Position numbers and translations under genes: made by a program. 51,098 nucleotides of DNA, taken from positions 1 through 51,098 of the forward strand of contig DVOH01000054.1 of NCBI GenBank assembly GCA_018713745.1, written 5' to 3'. The notes under the pieces are model-generated. The model searched no databases, was not told the origin of the DNA, and worked only from the letters and a program-made list of their open reading frames with translations. The first letter of the stretch is position 1; every line of letters starts with the position of its first letter. Positions 1-8,931 of this stretch are shown piece by piece. Origin of the DNA: Candidatus Stercoripulliclostridium merdipullorum. Lineage in GTDB: Bacteria > Bacillota > Clostridia > Christensenellales > DTU072.

Positions 1-5
1 AACTT

Positions 6-2471
6 ATGAAAGCCCCGCGCAATCTGCCGCAGGGACTGACTTCGGAAGAAGTCCGTGTCCGCGTCGTCGAAGGCAAAGTCAACGGGGACCAGAATATCAA
101 AACAAAAAGTGTCGGACGGATTCTGTTCGAACACTTTTTTACGTTTTTCAACTTTTTGTTCCTCTCCCTTGCCATATTGTTACTGTTTGTCATCGATCAT
201 AATATGGCAGGATATGCCAACCTCGGGTTTATGGGTGTCGTTATCACCAACCTGTTGATCGGCGTCATTCAGGAGGTCAAGGCGAAGCGCACCATCGACA
301 AACTTTCCTTGTTGTCGGCGCCCAAAGTCAACACCATCCGCGACGGCGTCGAAACCGAAATTCCCCTCGAGCAAATCGTATTGGACGATGTCATCGTCCT
401 GAAAACCGGCGATCAGATCTGCGCCGACGGTCAGCTTCTCGAAGGATTTATCGAAGTCAACGAGTCTCAGCTGACCGGCGAACCGGACGCCATCGCAAAA
501 CAACAGGGCGATCGGCTTTTCTCCGGCAGTTTTGTCGTATCGGGCAGTGCTTCCTACACCGTCACCGCAGTCGGCAAAGACAATTACGCCACCAAAATTT
601 CGGCAGGCGCCAAGTATATCAAACGCACCAACAGTCAGATTCTGCGTTCGCTGAACCGTCTGATCAAAACGATGTCCCTGCTGATTTTGCCGTTGTTTAT
701 CGCTTTGATGACCATCAAACTGCTGCAACGCCCCGACAGCGTCGATCAGACGATTATTTCGGTCGTCGGCACGATTATCGGCATGATTCCGAGCGGACTG
801 GTCGCCCTTTCATCGGCGGTTTTTTGCGTCAGCGTCGTCCGACTTGCGCGCCACAAAACGCTGGCGCAAGACCTTTATTGCGCCGAGTCCCTCGCCCGCG
901 TCGACGTTCTCTGCCTTGACAAAACCGGCACGATCACCGAGGGGACGATGGAAGTCAAAGGGATCGAATCCGACCTCTCCGAAGCGGAATTCCGCCCCCT
1001 GCTCGCCCGTTTTGTCGCTGCGACCGGGGACAGCAATCCCACCGCCGACGCGATTCGTTTATATGCCGGCGAAGTCGCCTCCGACGCGCTTACGACCGTT
1101 CCGTTCAGCTCGCAACGCAAATGGTCTGCCGCCAATTTTGCAGACGGCAACTTTGTATTGGGCGCACCCGAATTTATCTTCGGCGACTTCGATCCGGCCC
1201 CGGTCGCTCATTATGCCGAAGAAGGAATCCGCATCCTCGCGCTTGCCCGCGCGGCAAGCCCCGTCACGACGGATCAACCCCTTGACGCCCCCGTTTTGGT
1301 CGGATACGTTCTGCTGAGCGACAAAATCCGCAAAGAAGCGCCCGATACCCTGCGCTTCTTCGCAGAACAAGGCGTCGATCTCAAGATTATTTCGGGCGAC
1401 AACCCCGTCACCGTCAAAGCGATCGCCGCGCGTGCGGGGCTTCAGAACGCCGACGCTTATATCGACGCATCCACTCTGCATTCCGACGCCGAAATCGCCG
1501 ACGCCGTCAACCGCTATTCCGTATTCGGCAGAGTATCGCCCGACCAAAAACTTGCTTTCGTCAAAGCGTTACGCGCCGGCGGCCACACCGTCGGTATGAC
1601 CGGAGACGGCGTCAACGACGTTCTGGCGCTGAAAGAAGCCGACTGCTCCGTCGCTATGGCGGCAGGCTCGGACGCGGCAAAAAACGTTGCGCAGCTCGTC
1701 TTGCTTGACAGCAACTTTGCTTCGATGCCTCGGATCGTTGCCGAAGGAAGACGCTCGATCAACAACCTCGAACGATCGGCATCCCTCTTCCTGATCAAAA
1801 CGATGTACAACTTCTTGTTTGCCGTCATTTTTATGATTCTTTCGGCACACCTCCCCTTCCTGCCCAAACAAATGACGCTGCTCGGGGCGCTGACCATCGG
1901 AATCCCTTCCTTTATTCTCGCGCTTGAACCCAACAGTGCCTTGGTCAAAGGCAACTTCATGCGCAAAATCCTGTTTAACGCAGCCCCTGCCGCACTGACC
2001 ATCGTTATTGCAGTTGTAGCGGCGACCTTATACCGTCCCAATCTCCCTTATATCGTCACCAACGAACAGTTCAGCACCATGCTCCTGCTGATTACGGGAG
2101 CGATTGCGTTTTTCTATCTGATCTATCTTTGCTATCCTTACAACCCCATTCGGATTGCACTGTGCCTCGTCCTGATCGCTTGCTTCATCGCAACGCTGTT
2201 TGTCGATCTTGCCGGCACACTGTTCGGGATTTCCCAAAATCTCCCGCAAGACGCATACAAGCTGATCCTGATCGAGCTTGCCGTCGCCATCCCCTTCCTC
2301 GCGGGACTGATCGCCCTGGGAAGATGGTTGCAGACCAAAGACTATGTCGACCGCTTTGTCGCGTGGCTCGGTCGAAAATGGCGTCCGATCGGCGACTTCC
2401 TGTTAAAATTTGTGCCCAAACCGCTCCGCAAACACGTTTCCTTGCGGGAGTTTGACGACGAATCGGTATAA
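6..2471 (+). CDS. P-type cation-transporting ATPase
   Basis: An 821-residue ATP-driven cation pump of the inner membrane. The phosphorylation motif DKTGT has its acceptor aspartate at about residue 305, the actuator loop reads LTGEP, and the hinge GDGVND lies near residue 530. Hydrophobic segments occur near residues 40-100, 220-290 and in the C-terminal third (six in a row), the usual ten-helix plan without an N-terminal heavy-metal domain. The M4 motif is IPSGL. The N-terminal GLTSEEV...GKVN resembles the CtpE-like group, some members of which move calcium, but the ion cannot be told from this sequence. Only five bases precede the ATG, so the RBS cannot be checked; the N-terminus looks natural. 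It stands alone and ends at a terminator. Confidence 0.88.
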   Translation: MKAPRNLPQGLTSEEVRVRVVEGKVNGDQNIKTKSVGRILFEHFFTFFNFLFLSLAILLLFVIDHNMAGYANLGFMGVVITNLLIGVIQEVKAKRTIDKLSLLSAPKVNTIRDGVETEIPLEQIVLDDVIVLKTGDQICADGQLLEGFIEVNESQLTGEPDAIAKQQGDRLFSGSFVVSGSASYTVTAVGKDNYATKISAGAKYIKRTNSQILRSLNRLIKTMSLLILPLFIALMTIKLLQRPDSVDQTIISVVGTIIGMIPSGLVALSSAVFCVSVVRLARHKTLAQDLYCAESLARVDVLCLDKTGTITEGTMEVKGIESDLSEAEFRPLLARFVAATGDSNPTADAIRLYAGEVASDALTTVPFSSQRKWSAANFADGNFVLGAPEFIFGDFDPAPVAHYAEEGIRILALARAASPVTTDQPLDAPVLVGYVLLSDKIRKEAPDTLRFFAEQGVDLKIISGDNPVTVKAIAARAGLQNADAYIDASTLHSDAEIADAVNRYSVFGRVSPDQKLAFVKALRAGGHTVGMTGDGVNDVLALKEADCSVAMAAGSDAAKNVAQLVLLDSNFASMPRIVAEGRRSINNLERSASLFLIKTMYNFLFAVIFMILSAHLPFLPKQMTLLGALTIGIPSFILALEPNSALVKGNFMRKILFNAAPAALTIVIAVVAATLYRPNLPYIVTNEQFSTMLLLITGAIAFFYLIYLCYPYNPIRIALCLVLIACFIATLFVDLAGTLFGISQNLPQDAYKLILIELAVAIPFLAGLIALGRWLQTKDYVDRFVAWLGRKWRPIGDFLLKFVPKPLRKHVSLREFDDESV

Positions 2472-2486
2472 CGCGCCCGATGCGAC

Positions 2487-2528
2487 AAAAAGCCGTCCCT
2501 TCGTTCGATTTTGAGGGACGGCTTTTTT
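2487..2528. terminator. Bidirectional terminator between the P-type ATPase and metH
   Basis: A ten-base stem (AGCCGTCCCT with AGGGACGGCT) is flanked by A-runs on the left and T-runs on the right, so it can act as an intrinsic terminator for the ATPase on the plus strand and for metF-metH arriving on the minus strand. Confidence 0.88.
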
Positions 2529-2564
2529 GATTTCCGATTGCATCACGGATCGGTTGGCGAACTT

Positions 2565-4886
2565 TTATTTCCCAAACACTTCCCGCGCAATGCGCACGGT
2601 TTCGGCGGCATCCTTGGCATAATAGTCGGCACCGATCTTCCGCGCAAACGCCGCCGTAATGACAGCACCGCCCACCACGGTTTTTCCCCGATAGCCGCTT
2701 GCGCGCAACAATGCGACCGTTTCTTTCATCGACTCCGCCGTCGTCGTCATCAATGCCGAAAGCCCCACCAGCCCGATGTCGTTGTCCAATGCTTCCCGCA
2801 CGATCCGTTCGGGCGCGACGTCTTTGCCGAGATCGATTACTTCATATCCGTAATTCTCGACCACGGCTTTGACGATATTTTTGCCGATGTCATGAATATC
2901 GCCTTTGACCGTCGCAAGAATCATCGTTCCTTTGCTCTCCCGCCTGCGCTCCATCTTGGAACGGATCACTTCAAATGCCGCCTTTGCCGCATCGGCGGAT
3001 CCGATCAGCTGGGGCAAAAAGATCTGTCCGCGTTCGTACAAAGCGCCGACCTCGTCCAGCGCGGGAATGAGTTTTCGATCGACGACATCACCGGTTGTTT
3101 CGGTCCCCAATGCCGCTTCGGTACGGCGGACGGCTTCCTCTTTCAATCCTTTGACGATTGCGTAAAACAAACTGCCGTCGTCGACATTCTGCTTCGCCTG
3201 TACGCCGCTCTCCGCCGCCGACCACTCTTTGACGGCAGGCAACGCGCCCGCGCCGTGAAGATAGCGGTGTGCGCCGATCATATCGACGATCAGCGGCGCA
3301 AAGGGATTTACGATAGCAAGTTTCAGTCCCGCCGCGATCGCTTCGGACAAAAACGCCGTGTTGATTAAATCTCTGTTTGGTAATCCAAACGAAATGTTGC
3401 TGACACCCAAAACGGTGCTGAACCCTTTTGCCGTCAATACTTTTAAGGTATCGAGACAGGCTTCGACCGGATAATCCCCCGTCGCAACCGTCAAGGTCAA
3501 TGCGTCAAATATAATGCGCTCGTCCCCGACGCCCGCCTCTGCAAGGCGACCGCGGATTTTGTCGGCAACGGCAAGACGACCTTCGGCGGTCTTGGAGATT
3601 CCGTTTTCGTCAAGGCAAAGAGCGACGACGCTTGCTCCGTAACGCGCGACTTTGGGGACAAAGGCTTCGAGGCTTTTGCTTTCGCCGTTGACCGAATTTA
3701 CCACCGGAATCCCGTTGTACGCACGCAAAGCACGTTCCAACGCTTCGGGATCGGAGGTATCGATCATCAGCGGAAGATCGGTCACCGCCTGAACTTTACG
3801 CACTAAAAGGGGCAATATCTCCTTTTCGTCCAGGTCGGGAATCCCGCAGTTGACATCGAGTAGCTCGGCTCCGTTTGTCGTCTGCGCCGCAGCTTCGCGT
3901 TCGGCATAGCCGTAATCGCCTTCGAGAAGCGCCTTGCGGAAGGCTTTCTTCCCCGTCGGATTGATCCGCTCCCCGACGATACGCAATTCATCCGTCGTAA
4001 CATAAACCTGTTCACTGCAAACCGCACCGCGGCAAACGACATGGCGCACCTTCGGCGTTTTGCCCTGCCGCAAACGGTTAAGAGATGCAATGTAGTCGGG
4101 CGTAGTTCCGCAACAACCGCCGATCAACGAAGCACCACGCTCGATCAGATCGGCATAATAGCGCGTAAATTCTTCCGCCGAATAATTTTCGTGTCCCGGG
4201 ACGCCCGCGTTCAGCTTAACCAGAATCGGCAAAGATGTGTGCGCGGCAAGCACTTCGACGGAAGGCGCAATCAGTTTAGGTCCCACCGAACAGTTAAATC
4301 CGACGGCAGCAGCCCCCAGCCGCTCGGCAAGCAACGCCATACACCTGACGTCGGTCCCGTTGACGGTATAGCCGCTGCGCTCGAAGCTCATCGAACATAC
4401 GACGGGCAAATTGCTGCAATCTTTGGCGGCAAGCAATGCGGCTTTCAGTTCGTAAAGAGAGGTAAAGGTCTCGAGTGCAATCAAATCGGCACCGTGTCGC
4501 ACCCCTGCCCGCACGACTTCGGCAAAGAGTTCGTATGCGGCGTCAAACGTCATGTCGCCCATCGGCTCGATCAACGCGCCCGTCGGACCGATGTCCAACG
4601 CAACGGTTTGCGCGCCGGCATTGCGGGCGTTCTCGATTGCGGCGGCAACGACACGGTCTACCGTCAGATCGGCAGGCAGTTTGTACCGATTGGCTTGAAA
4701 GGTGTTGGTATAAATAATATCGGCACCCGCATCGAGATAGCTCCGATGAATCTCGCGGATCGCTTCGGGGTGCGTGAGATTCAAGCGCTCGGGACAATCG
4801 GCAGACAGCCCCTTCTCTTGCAACATTGTCCCCATCGCACCGTCCAGCAGGACAAAGGAAGCACCGAACCGTTCAGTTAGTTTCAT
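2565..4886 (-). CDS. metH: Cobalamin-dependent methionine synthase lacking the activation domain
   Basis: Transfers the methyl group of 5-methyltetrahydrofolate to homocysteine through methylcobalamin. The 773 residues hold a homocysteine-binding TIM barrel (about 1-290) with zinc ligands Cys199, Cys258 and Cys259 (GGCCGTTP), a pterin-binding domain (about 305-560, starting GERINPTG), and a B12 cap and Rossmann domain (about 600-773). The cobalt-ligand motif DIHDIG has its histidine at about 665. The C-terminal AdoMet-binding reactivation domain of the roughly 1230-residue E. coli enzyme is absent, as in the short MetH forms of Thermotoga and many Clostridia, where a separate protein is thought to do that job; no such gene is in the window. 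The start codon overlaps the metF stop (ATGA), so the two are translationally coupled. Confidence 0.94.
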   Translation of the reverse strand: MKLTERFGASFVLLDGAMGTMLQEKGLSADCPERLNLTHPEAIREIHRSYLDAGADIIYTNTFQANRYKLPADLTVDRVVAAAIENARNAGAQTVALDIGPTGALIEPMGDMTFDAAYELFAEVVRAGVRHGADLIALETFTSLYELKAALLAAKDCSNLPVVCSMSFERSGYTVNGTDVRCMALLAERLGAAAVGFNCSVGPKLIAPSVEVLAAHTSLPILVKLNAGVPGHENYSAEEFTRYYADLIERGASLIGGCCGTTPDYIASLNRLRQGKTPKVRHVVCRGAVCSEQVYVTTDELRIVGERINPTGKKAFRKALLEGDYGYAEREAAAQTTNGAELLDVNCGIPDLDEKEILPLLVRKVQAVTDLPLMIDTSDPEALERALRAYNGIPVVNSVNGESKSLEAFVPKVARYGASVVALCLDENGISKTAEGRLAVADKIRGRLAEAGVGDERIIFDALTLTVATGDYPVEACLDTLKVLTAKGFSTVLGVSNISFGLPNRDLINTAFLSEAIAAGLKLAIVNPFAPLIVDMIGAHRYLHGAGALPAVKEWSAAESGVQAKQNVDDGSLFYAIVKGLKEEAVRRTEAALGTETTGDVVDRKLIPALDEVGALYERGQIFLPQLIGSADAAKAAFEVIRSKMERRRESKGTMILATVKGDIHDIGKNIVKAVVENYGYEVIDLGKDVAPERIVREALDNDIGLVGLSALMTTTAESMKETVALLRASGYRGKTVVGGAVITAAFARKIGADYYAKDAAETVRIAREVFGK

Positions 4887-5743
4887 CAGATCAAACTCCC
4901 GATATTTTCGTAAATTCTGCGAGCGACAAAGTCGTTGTTCATAATATAAAGATGTACCCCGTCGACGCCTTCGGCGCGCAAGGCAACGATTTGCTGTGTC
5001 GCATAAGCGATCCCCGCATCCATCAATGCCATAGGATCGTCGCCGAATCGCTGAAAGATTTTGGCAAGCGGCGCAGGTACTTTTGCCCCCGTCAGAACGA
5101 CGGTGCGTTCGATCTGCGCCTTTTTGACAATAGGCATAATTCCTGCCTGAACGGGAACGTCAATCCCTTTCGCGCGGCAAAGATCGCGGTAGCGCAAAAA
5201 ATCTTCGTTGTCAAAAAACAGCTGGGTATTGATATGCGTGACGCCGGCGTCGATCTTTTTACGCAGGTTTTCGATGTCCGTTTGGAGATCGGGTGACTCA
5301 AAGTGACCTTCCGGATACCCGGCTCCGACAATATTGAGATCGGAGTTGGCTTTGATGTAGGCGGCAAGATCGCTTGCGTACCGAAACACGTTTTGAGGCA
5401 CAATCGAAGGATTGCGGTCGCCGCGCAACGCAAGGACGTTTTGGATATTGCTTTTTTTGCACTCGGCAAGGAATGCGTCGACCGACGCTTCCGTCGACTG
5501 GATCGCCGTCAAATGCGCAAGCGGCTCGATGCCGTATGTGTTTTTGATCACGGAGGCAAGCTCCAGGGTGCGGTTTCCGCCCGCGCCGCCCGCATTGTAC
5601 GTTATGCTGATATAATCGGGCTTCAGTCCGCGGATCGCCTCCAACGTGGCATAAAGTTTGCCGATGGGAGAATCGGGCTTCGGGGGGAACAGTTCGTACG
5701 AAAACACAAAGGGTTTCCGATCAAATAAATCGCGGATCTTCAT
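4886..5743 (-). CDS. metF: 5,10-methylenetetrahydrofolate reductase
   Basis: Reduces methylene-THF to methyl-THF, the substrate of the MetH encoded just downstream. The protein is a 285-residue MetF TIM barrel with the family's N-terminal FSYELFPPK, the FAD/folate-region motif SITYNAGG, and LALRGDR in mid-protein. The ATG at 5743 is chosen because MKIRDLF matches the usual MetF N-terminus; an in-frame TTG at 5758 would add five residues but lies inside the promoter. No GGAGG-like RBS precedes the ATG. Instead a TATAAT box ends six bases before it, which suggests a leaderless mRNA. It is the first gene of metF-metH. Confidence 0.93.
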   Translation of the reverse strand: MKIRDLFDRKPFVFSYELFPPKPDSPIGKLYATLEAIRGLKPDYISITYNAGGAGGNRTLELASVIKNTYGIEPLAHLTAIQSTEASVDAFLAECKKSNIQNVLALRGDRNPSIVPQNVFRYASDLAAYIKANSDLNIVGAGYPEGHFESPDLQTDIENLRKKIDAGVTHINTQLFFDNEDFLRYRDLCRAKGIDVPVQAGIMPIVKKAQIERTVVLTGAKVPAPLAKIFQRFGDDPMALMDAGIAYATQQIVALRAEGVDGVHLYIMNNDFVARRIYENIGSLI

Positions 5744-5749
5744 ACCGAT

Positions 5750-5778
5750 ATTATACAAAAGAAAAAGCCGACCGTCAA
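5750..5778 (-). promoter_or_regulatory. metF promoter, predicted leaderless start
   Basis: On the minus strand TTGACG (5778-5773) and TATAAT (5755-5750) are separated by exactly 17 bases. Six bases (ATCGGT) follow before the metF ATG, so transcription should start at or next to the A of the ATG. The -35 box lies in the loop and 3' arm of the dhaKL terminator. Confidence 0.8.
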
Positions 5779-5796
5779 TGCGATCGGCTTTTTTTG
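5762..5796 (-). terminator. Terminator of the gldA-dhaKL operon
   Basis: On the minus strand an eight-pair stem (GCCGATCG with CGGTCGGC, one G-U pair, loop CATTGA) is followed by TTTTTCTTTT. It begins 13 bases after the dhaKL stop codon and physically contains the metF -35 box. Confidence 0.85.
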
Positions 5797-5808
5797 TCGC
5801 TTTTTGGC

Positions 5809-7560
5809 TTATTTTGCAAACTTCACCAGTTCGGTAAAGATAACGCCCAGTCCGTAAGCCCCTGCATCGGGATGTCCGATGCTGCGTTCGCCAACCGTTC
5901 CGGCTCTGCCCATCCGCGCTGCAATCTTCTTGGTGGCTTCGGCACCTTCGACCGCCGCTTTGGCGGCTTTGTCCATTGCGTCGATCAAGGCCTCTCCTTT
6001 GACGGCGGATGCACTGAGACTGTCTGCCGCGGGAACCAAGGCATCGATCAGCGTCTTGTCGCCGACGACGGCGCCGCGCCCGAAGGAGCGTTCGCCGGTC
6101 TCCTGAATCGCTTTGACGGCGGCTTGCATGATTTCGGCAAGTTGCTTCAAGTCGATTTCTTTGACGTCGCCCGCCGCTTTGCCCGCGCCGCGGAATGCCG
6201 AACCCCAGATGGGTCCCGAAGCTCCGCCGCAGTATTCCATAATAATTTCGGATGCGCTCTTCAAGAACTCACCGATGTTGCCTTTTTTGCGCGACTTCCA
6301 GTCTTTTTTGAGCTGTTTGAATCCTTTGGCAATGCTCATACCGAAGTCACCGTCACCGGCAACCGAGTCCATATCGCAGAAGTGAACTTCGTTTTCGATG
6401 ATAATATCCGCCATCTTGTCAATCAGTGCGACCATACCCGCGGTGTTGATCACGTCGGCAATAACGGGTTCGCCTTCTACTTCGTAGACGGCATCGTCGT
6501 GTTCGACCGCGTCAACAGAGCCTGTCGCAAGATCTTCGGCAACCGATTGCACCGCTTCGGTCGAATAGATTTTGAATGCGGGCGCATCGACGGGGTAGTC
6601 GATATGCGCTTTGAGTTCGTCATCCATTTTGAGAATCGTGACAGAAGCCCCTGCCATATCGATCGACGTCATGTAGTTGCCGACAAACGTGCGATAAATT
6701 TTTACGCCGGCTTTGGCAAGCTCTTTGCTGACGGAATTGTTGAAAAGATACAGTTCCTGCAAAGGAGATCCGCCGAATCCGTTGATCAACAAGCTGACTT
6801 CGTCGCCTTTTTTGACTTTAAGGTCGGCAATCAGATCCTTGACGATGCGCTTGGCAAGCTGATCGGCAGATTGAATTTTTTCTCTGGTTCTGCCGGGCTC
6901 TCCGTGAATTCCGACGCCGAATTCCATTTCGTCGTCGCCGATGTCAAACGTCGGCGTGCCTTTGGCAGGAACGGTACAGGACGTCAGCGCGAAGCCCAAA
7001 CTTCTGACATTGTCAATGGTTTTTTGCGCGATGGCTTTGACTTCCTCGAGAGATTTGCCCATTTCGGCGGCAGCGCCCGCGATTTTGTGCACAAACACGG
7101 TACCTGCGACGCCGCGGCGCCCGACGGTATAAAGGGAATCGGTAACGGCGATATCGTCGTTGACGTAAACGGCGTCGATCTGCAGTCCGTCGATGTCCTC
7201 TTTGGCAAGCTGCGCGGCATTGTTGAAGTTCATGCAGTCGCCCGAGTAATTTTTGATAATCAACAGCGTCCCTTTGTTGGACTTGGTCTGTTTGATTGCA
7301 TTGTAAACCTGAATCTGGCTGGGCGAAGCAAAAACGTCACCGCAAACCGCGGCATCGAGCATGCCTTTGCCGACAAAGCCTGCGTGTGCGGGTTCGTGTC
7401 CGCTTCCGCCACCGCTGATCAGCTGAACTTTGTTGCGGTTGACGGCTTTTTTCTTGACGACCTTGTACTGCTCGACAAATTCGAGTTCGGGATGGGCAAG
7501 TGCCAAGCCGTGGCACATATCGTATACAAAGGTTTCGGGGGTGTTAATGATCTTTTTCAT
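5809..7560 (-). CDS. Dihydroxyacetone kinase, fused DhaK-DhaL
   Basis: Phosphorylates dihydroxyacetone to DHAP in the cytoplasm. The N-terminal DhaK part (about 1-330) has GGGSGHEPAHAGFVG and IHGEPGR, whose histidine (about 219) is the residue that binds the substrate covalently in this family. The C-terminal DhaL part (about 375-583) has DMDSVAGDGDFG near residue 400, the aspartates that hold Mg-ATP. A K-L fusion of this length is typical of ATP-using enzymes such as that of Citrobacter; no DhaM phosphotransfer gene is nearby. The ATG is preceded by AGGAGG at ten bases. It follows gldA on the same strand with an 82-base gap that holds a hairpin, and the two form a glycerol-oxidation operon. 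Confidence 0.94.
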   Translation of the reverse strand: MKKIINTPETFVYDMCHGLALAHPELEFVEQYKVVKKKAVNRNKVQLISGGGSGHEPAHAGFVGKGMLDAAVCGDVFASPSQIQVYNAIKQTKSNKGTLLIIKNYSGDCMNFNNAAQLAKEDIDGLQIDAVYVNDDIAVTDSLYTVGRRGVAGTVFVHKIAGAAAEMGKSLEEVKAIAQKTIDNVRSLGFALTSCTVPAKGTPTFDIGDDEMEFGVGIHGEPGRTREKIQSADQLAKRIVKDLIADLKVKKGDEVSLLINGFGGSPLQELYLFNNSVSKELAKAGVKIYRTFVGNYMTSIDMAGASVTILKMDDELKAHIDYPVDAPAFKIYSTEAVQSVAEDLATGSVDAVEHDDAVYEVEGEPVIADVINTAGMVALIDKMADIIIENEVHFCDMDSVAGDGDFGMSIAKGFKQLKKDWKSRKKGNIGEFLKSASEIIMEYCGGASGPIWGSAFRGAGKAAGDVKEIDLKQLAEIMQAAVKAIQETGERSFGRGAVVGDKTLIDALVPAADSLSASAVKGEALIDAMDKAAKAAVEGAEATKKIAARMGRAGTVGERSIGHPDAGAYGLGVIFTELVKFAK

Positions 7561-7599
7561 AACGGGTTATCCTCCTGTTTTCTCTCAAAAAACAGTATT

Positions 7600-7620
7600 T
7601 GCCACCCTTGTGGGGTGGCA
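7600..7620 (-). promoter_or_regulatory. Intercistronic stem-loop between gldA and dhaKL
   Basis: TGCCACCC and GGGTGGCA form a perfect eight-base stem with a five-base loop. A second, weaker inverted repeat (CTGTTTT with AAAACAG) follows directly upstream of the dhaKL RBS. The hairpin is followed by AATACTG and then T6, so it could act as a leaky terminator or an mRNA-stability element that sets the ratio of the two proteins. Confidence 0.55.
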
Positions 7621-7642
7621 GATACTCGATCGGCAATCTGTA

Positions 7643-8779
7643 TTAGTCACAGCAGCAGCAACCTTTGGCAGCGGCACCGAGTTTGTCAGCGGCTACGATT
7701 GCGGCGGCTACATCGGCAGGCGTGACGGGGAAAGGCATCGAATGTACGCTTTCTTCGGGGATGCACGCCTTTTCGGCAACGGTCATCAGGCGATCGCCGA
7801 TGTCTTGGACACCGAGGTCGGCAAGGCAAACCGGAAGTCCTACCGTCATGCAGAAATTGATAACCTGATCGATTTCTTCTTGATCGGCGTTTTCGAGAAC
7901 CAGCTGGCAGATGGTGCCGAAGGCAACCTTTTCGCCGTGGAACATGTGGTGGGTCTCTTCCAGAACGGTCAAGCCGTCGTGGATTGCGTGTGCCGCAGCA
8001 AGACCGCCCGACTCAAATCCGAGACCGGACAGCAGGATGTTGGCTTCGATAATGTTTTCGAGCGCGGGGGTAACGACGTTGTTTTCGCAGGCGAGCTTCG
8101 CTTTGTAACCGTCTTCGAGCAAGGTCTGATAACAAAGCGTTGCGAGCGCAAATGCCGTTTTGGTGCCTTTTGCGGGCGCGGCAAATCCTTCGCGTGCACC
8201 GCAGGGAAGACCTGCGTTGACGTTGGCAAAGGACTGAACGTTGGCGCGCGCTTCAAAATACGTGCTGAGGGCGTCGCCCATCCCCGAAACCAGGAAGCGG
8301 GCGGGAGCTTTGGCAATGACCGTCGTGTCGATCAGAACGACGCTGGGGCTTTGCTTGAAGTATGCATAGTCGTCAAACGCTCCGTCGGGCGTGTAGAGAA
8401 CGGCAGAGTGGCTGGTCGGTGCGTCCGTTGCCGCAATGGTGGGAACAATGATCAGGTTGGAGCCTTCCGCCACGCATTTTGCGGTGTCAATCGCTTTGCC
8501 GCCGCCGAGACCGATGGTGCAGTCGCATTTGTTTTCGGCAGCAAGTTTTTGAAGAGCGGCAACTTCTTGACGGGAGCATTCGCCGGTAAAAGGAGCATTG
8601 ACAAATTTAACCCCGAACTTTTTGGCAGTGGCGTCGAGCTTGGCTTTGACGCGGGCAACGTCGTCCTTATGGGCGATCAACAGTGCGTTGGTGCCGAACG
8701 TTTTGACGAAATAACCGAGGTTTAAGAGTTCGTCTTCGCCTTGCACATACTTGGTGGGGCAAATAAATGCTTTTCTCAT
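7643..8779 (-). CDS. gldA: Glycerol dehydrogenase, iron-containing ADH family
   Basis: Oxidises glycerol to dihydroxyacetone with NAD, feeding the kinase encoded downstream. The 378 residues contain the nucleotide-binding GGGKAIDT (92-99) and metal ligands Asp169 (GMGDA), His264 or His267 (AAHAIHDG) and His281 (FHGEKVAFG), all characteristic of GldA. The ATG has AAAGGAG nine bases upstream. An unusual end is GCCCCD, four consecutive cysteines at 374-377, which is not part of the known catalytic fold. Glycerol-1-phosphate dehydrogenase is the main alternative in this superfamily, but the neighbouring dihydroxyacetone kinase supports GldA. Confidence 0.93.
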   Translation of the reverse strand: MRKAFICPTKYVQGEDELLNLGYFVKTFGTNALLIAHKDDVARVKAKLDATAKKFGVKFVNAPFTGECSRQEVAALQKLAAENKCDCTIGLGGGKAIDTAKCVAEGSNLIIVPTIAATDAPTSHSAVLYTPDGAFDDYAYFKQSPSVVLIDTTVIAKAPARFLVSGMGDALSTYFEARANVQSFANVNAGLPCGAREGFAAPAKGTKTAFALATLCYQTLLEDGYKAKLACENNVVTPALENIIEANILLSGLGFESGGLAAAHAIHDGLTVLEETHHMFHGEKVAFGTICQLVLENADQEEIDQVINFCMTVGLPVCLADLGVQDIGDRLMTVAEKACIPEESVHSMPFPVTPADVAAAIVAADKLGAAAKGCCCCD

Positions 8780-8819
8780 ATAACAATTCTCCTTTAGAAA
8801 AATGGTAGATTTTACCTAT

Positions 8820-8848
8820 ATTATACCCCGACCCTATAGACAAGTCAA
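8820..8848 (-). promoter_or_regulatory. gldA-dhaKL promoter
   Basis: On the minus strand TTGACT and TATAAT have a 17-base spacer. The expected start lies about 35 bases before the gldA ATG, leaving room for the AAAGGAG site. Confidence 0.85.
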
Positions 8849-8884
8849 TAGGCAATTTGGGTAGAATTTGTCCCTTGACGGCAT

Positions 8885-8912
8885 AAAAAAGCACGCCGCA
8901 GAAGCGGCGTGC
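8885..8912 (-). terminator. Terminator of the giant surface-protein operon
   Basis: On the minus strand GCACGCCGC, loop TTCT, GCGGCGTGC is followed by T6, starting about 20 bases after the stop codon of the 2477-residue protein gene. Confidence 0.9.
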
Positions 8913-8931
8913 CGATCGGGAACTTCAAGAA

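Noticed and set aside
5741-5808. Cobalamin or SAM riboswitch upstream of metF-metH
   Set aside because: Only 65 bases separate metF from dhaKL, and they are taken up by a terminator and a promoter ending at the ATG.
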